In this document: positions 6,651 through 10,294 of the stretch, piece by piece
Numbering within the stretch: the stretch's first letter is position 1
Layout of the letters: every line of letters starts with the position of its first letter
Source of the DNA: JAHJQQ01 sp041739295
GTDB lineage: Bacteria > Pseudomonadota > Gammaproteobacteria > Thiohalobacterales > Thiohalobacteraceae
Assembly (NCBI GenBank): GCA_041739295.1
Contig: JBGSOE010000057.1
Span: forward strand, 1-10,294
DNA length: 10,294 bases
Reading direction: 5' to 3'
Translations under genes and position numbers: made by a program
The notes under the pieces: model-generated
What the model was told of the DNA's origin: nothing
Databases searched by the model: none
Seen by the model: only the letters and a program-made list of their open reading frames with translations

Positions 6651-6666
6651 TGGCATAGGTCTTGCC
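6651..6666 (+). promoter_or_regulatory. Putative sigma-54 (-24/-12) promoter of the SBP56-like gene
   Basis: TGGCATAGGTCTTGCC matches the sigma-54 consensus TGGCACRNNNNTTGCW at every defined position except T for C at base 6 and C for W at the last base. The invariant GG (6652-6653) and GC (6664-6665) are exactly ten bases apart. Transcription would start near 6677, giving a leader of about 145 nt. It faces the exported gene, and a NtrC-architecture regulator is encoded divergently next to it, which supports the reading. That regulator's altered GAFTGA loop is a complication. Confidence 0.55.
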
Positions 6667-6821
6667 GTAAGAAGGCGGGGCGTATTTGGCCAGCGGAAGA
6701 TATTGAGAGGAATCCGGGTCTGGCGCCACATGCAACTGCATAGTTCAGCGACCCAGGAAAGGCTGCCATCAGGCGTTCCTCGTGTCGCCAAACCCGCGCA
6801 AATTCACGGAGGGATACTCTG

Positions 6822-9404
6822 ATGACTCACAAAAGCTTGCTAAGCAGTGCAATATCCGCGGCGCTGGGACTGGGTTTGACCGCTGTCACCGGCAGCGCGC
6901 AGGCCTGGTTCGACGGGCCACCAAAATACCTGATCGTCTGGTCATCCGATCAATACATGGATGGCAACAACCAGAGCGCACTCGATGGTCTCCTCGGTTT
7001 ACCGGCGGGCGCCTTGCCGGATGCCGATTTCCTTGCGGTGATTGACGCCAACCCTGTCTCGCCGACCTATGGTCATGTTGTGAACACGGCCGAAGCGCCA
7101 GCGGTATACGGACAGCACCTGCTGTCCGCGACGGAGAACTTCGTCGACGATGCGCTCGGTGCATTGGGATTACCGAACCATGGTGTGTTGGATGATGACA
7201 TCCTCGGCGGTGTTCCCAATTTCAATTCGGCCACCAACGGTCTGCCACCGGTCGTACCCGCGCCATCCTCGGTACTCAATGAAGCGCATCACCACAGCGT
7301 CGTGCCCACGGTGTTTCCAGATGGCAAAGTTACTGCCTACTATGGCGGTCTGATCAGCGCGAATATTTTCGGCTGCGACATCAGTGATCCCATGAATATT
7401 CAACCGGCGCCCCACAGCACGCTGGAAGACATTCCGCTGCATGCCGACCAGACGACCAATCTCTGCGGTCTGACGGTAAGCGGTGCGACGAATCACACCT
7501 ACACCGGTACCGATGACCTGGAATGGAATCCGACCAATGGTCATTACTACACGACCATGATGGGCGATGGCAGCAGTCGCGGTAACTTCGGCGGCGGCAG
7601 CGGTACGGTGACGGCCAGTCTGCCACCCGTGCTCACCACGCCGGGCGGCATCCAGGAACTGGATCCACTCATGGGCGTCGTGGTCGGTGAATACAGTGCC
7701 GTGCCTGCACAACCGGTTCCCGGTCACGGCAAGTACGTCAATGGCACCGATATGCTCGGGCCGAAGCGCTATGCACCGCGCACCCAGGTTGTGTTTGGCG
7801 GCGTGGATGGCAATGGCGAGTGCACCGGTCAGCCACTGTGTGTGCCGGGTGTTGCGCCGTTCAACCAGATCGGCCATGACACCGGCGCTGTCAATCTGGA
7901 TACAGGTATCAATCAGGGTCCTGATACCGGTTTGCTCGCGCATCCACATGGCATCGGTCTGCGTACCGATCTCAAAGGCGTCAAGGGCGACAAGAACGGC
8001 CACAAGGTTGGTTACACCAGCGGCGGCATCATGGTGAATTCCGACTATGCGGATCCAGTGAGCCTTGCCATCACCGGGTCCGGTGAAGGTCCGGCCACCT
8101 CGGCCCAGGATCTGGGCACGACCGTGCGCTTCTGGGATGTCGGTCATCTCAGTGACGGACCTTATGCCATTTCGCAGATGCCGGATGGTCCGCGCCACGA
8201 GGACAACCAGATTCACGAAGAGCCGGAAGGCCTGATGGCGATGCGCACGACACACAACCACAACCATAAGGGCATGTTCGTCGCCTCGATGTGCGGTGGT
8301 GCCTTGTACTATTCGCCCGATATCACGGTGATGAAGCCGGAGTTCAAACTGGTGTATGACTTCGGTGCCTGCACCGGTGCCTCGGTATTCACCGTCACCC
8401 AGGGTGATGACTACATCATCATGCCGATATCCGGCATCCAACGCCCCGGCGATCCGATCTACAACCGCGACTACACGGGTGAGCATGACTCACGTCTGGC
8501 GGTACTCGATATCCGTGCGCTGCTGGCCAAGGGAAACAGCTTCAAGTGCGATGCGGCCCCGGCAGCGGCCTGGAACAATACCGGCGCAACCTCGCCTTTG
8601 GGTCAACAAGTGACCCTCGGCCCGAGCGGTCTCGTGTATCACAATCCGGGCGACGAGAATCACGGTGGAGTGTTCTGGCCGAACAATGGCAAAGGTGATT
8701 GTCCGAAGCTGGTTGACCAGGTCAATCTGAGCGGTGTGGGCGAAGACGGTGTCGTGGGTACAGCTGATGATCATCCGGACGCCGTGACCAGCCGTGGTGG
8801 GCCACACTTCCTGGTTCATGATGCCTATGATCGCTATATCGCGACATCGAACTATTTCGTGGACCTGCGTAAGTACGCTATCAAGGACGTCGACAATCTG
8901 CTCACCGCGCTCGGTCTGGGACATGCCTGGCATGTTGGCGATGCACCCACGGGCCATGAAAACTCTTATCCGCCAGGCGGTCCGAATCCCGGTGATGTGC
9001 CGCCGGGTGGCTTGGGTGCGGCGTTCCAGTTACTCGACGACAACAATCTGCTGCCGAACAAAACCGGAGGCTGGGCCAGTGTCCTGCCGGGTACCGGATC
9101 GGTCGGCGACGACACTGTCTGCATGATGCGCTGGAATGTCTGGAAGGGTGACTTGGAACTTGATAGCCGCTTCAACTCCGGGGATTCGAGTTCGCCGACG
9201 GGTTGCATCGACATGGACTTCGGCTACGCTGGCAAGCAGTGGCCATCCAACGGGGCGCGCCCGGTGAATGCTGGCAACGCGCAGCCGCACGGCGCGTCGT
9301 TCTACACGGTGGGTTCGCAACGGTTCTTCAGCAATGGTGAAATCGGTCCGGGCACCAACTACACCCCTGGCTTCGGAGGTGTGTTGTCGGAACTGACGTT
9401 TTAA
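6822..9404 (+). CDS. Exported SBP56/methanethiol oxidase-like beta-propeller protein
   Basis: A large secreted protein of 860 residues with a clear Sec signal peptide: hydrophobic residues 5-22 and predicted cleavage after SAQA (residue 28). Several stretches resemble the selenium-binding protein 1/methanethiol oxidase (SBP56) family and larger relatives usually left unnamed. These are AHPHGIGLRTDL (373-384), a TTVRFWDV strand (433-440), the HEEPEGLM and HKGMFVASMCGG block (465-493), GGPHFLVHDAYDRYIATSNY (659-678) and a PHGASF near the C-terminus (822-827). Histidines are plentiful, for instance HHH (156-158) and THNHNHK (477-483), and could bind metal. GEDGVVGTADDHPD (640-653) looks like a calcium-loop repeat. 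It is much longer than classical SBP56 (about 430-470), so insertions are likely. ATG 6822 has a strong ribosome-binding site, GGAGGG, 8 nt upstream. Known methanethiol oxidases of this family are periplasmic copper enzymes, but activity here is not shown. The family call is by eye. Confidence 0.72.
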   Translation: MTHKSLLSSAISAALGLGLTAVTGSAQAWFDGPPKYLIVWSSDQYMDGNNQSALDGLLGLPAGALPDADFLAVIDANPVSPTYGHVVNTAEAPAVYGQHLLSATENFVDDALGALGLPNHGVLDDDILGGVPNFNSATNGLPPVVPAPSSVLNEAHHHSVVPTVFPDGKVTAYYGGLISANIFGCDISDPMNIQPAPHSTLEDIPLHADQTTNLCGLTVSGATNHTYTGTDDLEWNPTNGHYYTTMMGDGSSRGNFGGGSGTVTASLPPVLTTPGGIQELDPLMGVVVGEYSAVPAQPVPGHGKYVNGTDMLGPKRYAPRTQVVFGGVDGNGECTGQPLCVPGVAPFNQIGHDTGAVNLDTGINQGPDTGLLAHPHGIGLRTDLKGVKGDKNGHKVGYTSGGIMVNSDYADPVSLAITGSGEGPATSAQDLGTTVRFWDVGHLSDGPYAISQMPDGPRHEDNQIHEEPEGLMAMRTTHNHNHKGMFVASMCGGALYYSPDITVMKPEFKLVYDFGACTGASVFTVTQGDDYIIMPISGIQRPGDPIYNRDYTGEHDSRLAVLDIRALLAKGNSFKCDAAPAAAWNNTGATSPLGQQVTLGPSGLVYHNPGDENHGGVFWPNNGKGDCPKLVDQVNLSGVGEDGVVGTADDHPDAVTSRGGPHFLVHDAYDRYIATSNYFVDLRKYAIKDVDNLLTALGLGHAWHVGDAPTGHENSYPPGGPNPGDVPPGGLGAAFQLLDDNNLLPNKTGGWASVLPGTGSVGDDTVCMMRWNVWKGDLELDSRFNSGDSSSPTGCIDMDFGYAGKQWPSNGARPVNAGNAQPHGASFYTVGSQRFFSNGEIGPGTNYTPGFGGVLSELTF

Positions 9405-9416
9405 ATGAATGAGTGT

Positions 9417-9457
9417 TAGAGTCCCGCGCCGTTTTTGTTCTGCGGCGCGGGACTCTA
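9417..9457. terminator. Long perfect hairpin after the SBP56-like gene
   Basis: TAGAGTCCCGCGCCG (9417-9431) is perfectly complementary to CGGCGCGGGACTCTA (9443-9457) across an 11-base T-rich loop. It begins 12 bp after the stop. The 15-bp GC-rich stem is very stable, but no T-tract follows it on either strand; the T-run is in the loop. It may terminate transcription, or protect the 3' end of the mRNA and limit read-through. Confidence 0.6.
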
Positions 9458-9493
9458 GGCTCGGCCCCGATTCAGTTCAGGTGTTTCCTTCGC

Positions 9494-9550
9494 GCGGTGG
9501 CGCTACAGCAACTGTACTGTATGCAGATACAGAGGCTGTAACGCCACCGC
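9494..9550. repeat. Nested imperfect inverted repeat of 57 bp
   Basis: GCGGTGGCGCTACAGC (9494-9509) pairs with GCTGTAACGCCACCGC (9535-9550), 16-bp arms with a single C/A mismatch. Inside the loop a second stem forms, CTGTAT-GCAG-ATACAG (9517-9532). The whole is a two-tier cruciform only 36 bp after the previous hairpin. It could be a terminator, a palindromic intergenic repeat unit or a small mobile-element-derived repeat. Only ATCTTTAA follows it, so an intrinsic terminator is not obvious. Confidence 0.65.
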
Positions 9551-9789
9551 ATCTTTAATATGTATTGCAGTGTCGCCATGGAGCTCGAAGCCAGAGTTAT
9601 TCATATGAGACTGCGACGCGCCCCGATTCAAACTAAAAATGCTACGCGCAGATTGATCTGTCGTTATCACCTTTGTTTCGATGTTAATCTCTTCCCTAGA
9701 TTGCAGGAGGAGTCTTAACGGGGACGCGCCGACTGCTCTGGCAATTAATGCCGACAGGTATAGACATCGTAGCAGCGGATTGAAGATAT
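9551..9789 (+). other. Leader region of the CusB-like gene, no gene seen
   Basis: After the hairpins, some 240 bp precede the adaptor gene. A strong ribosome-binding-like AGGAGGAG (9705-9712) has no start codon at a suitable distance. No clear sigma-70 promoter or known copper-regulator box was recognised. Whether the adaptor has its own promoter here or is read through from upstream cannot be decided. Confidence 0.35.
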
Positions 9790-10294
9790 ATGCAGCATAG
9801 ATCTATGTGGGGCTGGTCGATCATCGTTGGTGTCACCTTCGTCTTGGGGGTGGTAGCGGGGCGCTATTATGGGTCCGCGGAACCGCTGCCCGTATTGGAG
9901 CAGATTTCGGACGGGGATCCTGCGAGCGCAGACTCACATGGTCCGGCGCATGCAACCTATGTTTGTCCGATGCATCCCCAGATCATTTCCGATCAACCTG
10001 GCACCTGTCCGATATGCGGTATGGCGCTGGTGATGGCGAAGCAAAATGATGCCGGTTCGGATCATAACCATGGCCACGCCCCGGACCAGGCAGGCAGCAT
10101 GGATATGGCTACTGGCTCGCCCGAGACCAGGCGACCGACGGTGCAGGTCGATCCGGAAGTGATCAACAGTCTGGGTGTCAAGACAGCCCCGGTCATCCGG
10201 ACCACATTGATGCGGCGTATCGAGATTCCCGGTTTTGTACAGCAGATTCAGCCAGGCCAGACCGCGCGCGTGGTGGCGCCGTTCGATGCGCGGA
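9790..10294 (+). CDS. CusB-like RND efflux periplasmic adaptor with heavy-metal-binding domain (partial)
   Basis: The N-terminal 168 residues of a membrane-fusion protein that would link an inner-membrane RND pump to an outer-membrane channel for copper/silver-type efflux; the 3' part lies beyond the window. One membrane anchor is at about residues 7-25. At 57-80 is the short heavy-metal-binding domain, YVCPMHPQ and GTCPICGMAL, with paired cysteines as in CusB and many copper ATPases. A His/Met-rich linker follows (DHNHGHAPD at 91-99, SMDM at 103-106), which fits Cu(I)/Ag(I) binding. The conserved start of the HlyD-like core, VQVDPEVINSLGVKTAPV (118-135), comes next. ATG 9790 is chosen as the first in frame; a second ATG at 9805 is possible, and neither has a strong ribosome-binding site. 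It lies behind two hairpins, so it probably starts a separate operon. Confidence 0.9.
   Translation, partial: MQHRSMWGWSIIVGVTFVLGVVAGRYYGSAEPLPVLEQISDGDPASADSHGPAHATYVCPMHPQIISDQPGTCPICGMALVMAKQNDAGSDHNHGHAPDQAGSMDMATGSPETRRPTVQVDPEVINSLGVKTAPVIRTTLMRRIEIPGFVQQIQPGQTARVVAPFDAR

Larger units (their letters stand above)
6189..6821. other. Divergent regulatory region between the regulator and the exported SBP56-like gene
   Basis: This stretch of 633 bp contains no convincing gene. It is more AT-rich than its flanks in the middle (about 6310-6650). It holds a perfect 6-bp palindrome at 6364-6378, a 7-bp inverted repeat at 6457-6486 and a sigma-54-like promoter at 6651-6666. A smaller symmetric element, TGCC-N6-GGCA, is at 6543-6556. 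For the leftward regulator gene, a TATATT on the minus strand (about 6222-6227) is a possible -10 box, without a good -35. The predicted transcript for the rightward gene would have a leader of about 145 nt ending in a strong ribosome-binding site (GGAGGG, 6808-6813). Confidence 0.6.

Noticed and set aside
6561..6743. Plus-strand open frame of 60 codons in the regulatory gap
   Set aside because: No ribosome-binding site, no recognisable pattern, and it runs across the likely promoter.
7170..8486. Long minus-strand open frame of 438 codons
   Set aside because: It lies entirely opposite the exported SBP56-like gene, has no signal of its own, and is explained by that gene's codon use.
9681..9800. 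39-codon open frame and an AGGAGGAG motif in front of the CusB-like gene, considered as a leader peptide
   Set aside because: The strong AGGAGGAG lies inside this frame, not before its ATG, and no start codon follows it at a useful distance. The product has no helpful features such as a run of regulatory codons.

Overview
The window looks like a chromosomal segment of a Gammaproteobacterium. The evidence is the YebE/DUF533 protein, the adjacent cbpA-cbpM pair, a PAS/AAA+/Fis-type regulator and a CusB-like adaptor. The sequence alone does not fix the genus. Autotrophic sulfur-oxidising relatives are a reasonable guess, not a demonstrated fact. No rRNA, tRNA, CRISPR array, transposase or phage gene was seen.

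Layout. 1-149: a frame-broken remnant that reads like the C-terminus of thiC (ThiC, thiamine pyrimidine synthesis). 186-857 (-): a DUF533/TerB-like membrane protein. 858-1205: a non-coding divergent gap with an imperfect inverted repeat. 1206-2060 (+): a cation diffusion facilitator. 2147-2296 (+): a tiny DUF3096-like membrane gene interrupted by an in-frame TGA. 2444-4731 (+): a compact operon of cbpA (Hsp40 co-chaperone), cbpM (its modulator) and a class I fructose-bisphosphate aldolase, with gaps of 3 bp and then a 4-bp overlap, closed by a strong intrinsic terminator. 4842-6188 (-): a PAS-AAA+-Fis regulator with a cysteine-rich PAS domain and unusual substitutions at the sigma-54 contact loop and ATPase residues. 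6189-6821: a 633-bp regulatory gap with palindromes and a good sigma-54-type -24/-12 element pointing right. 6822-9404 (+): an 860-residue exported protein distantly resembling the selenium-binding protein/methanethiol oxidase (SBP56) family. 9405-9789: two successive long hairpins and a leader region. 9790-end (+): the N-terminal part of a CusB-like periplasmic adaptor with a heavy-metal-binding domain, cut by the window edge.

How the genes may work together. CbpA, CbpM and aldolase are probably co-transcribed and translationally coupled. The right half is the most interesting part: a divergent PAS/AAA+ regulator, a -24/-12 promoter and a secreted SBP56-like protein look like one regulated unit. 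Known methanethiol oxidases of the SBP56 family are periplasmic copper enzymes, and the next gene is a copper/silver-type efflux adaptor, so a link between sulfur or thiol oxidation and periplasmic copper is an attractive hypothesis. It is inferred from context only, and the adaptor lies behind two hairpins, so it may be a separate operon.
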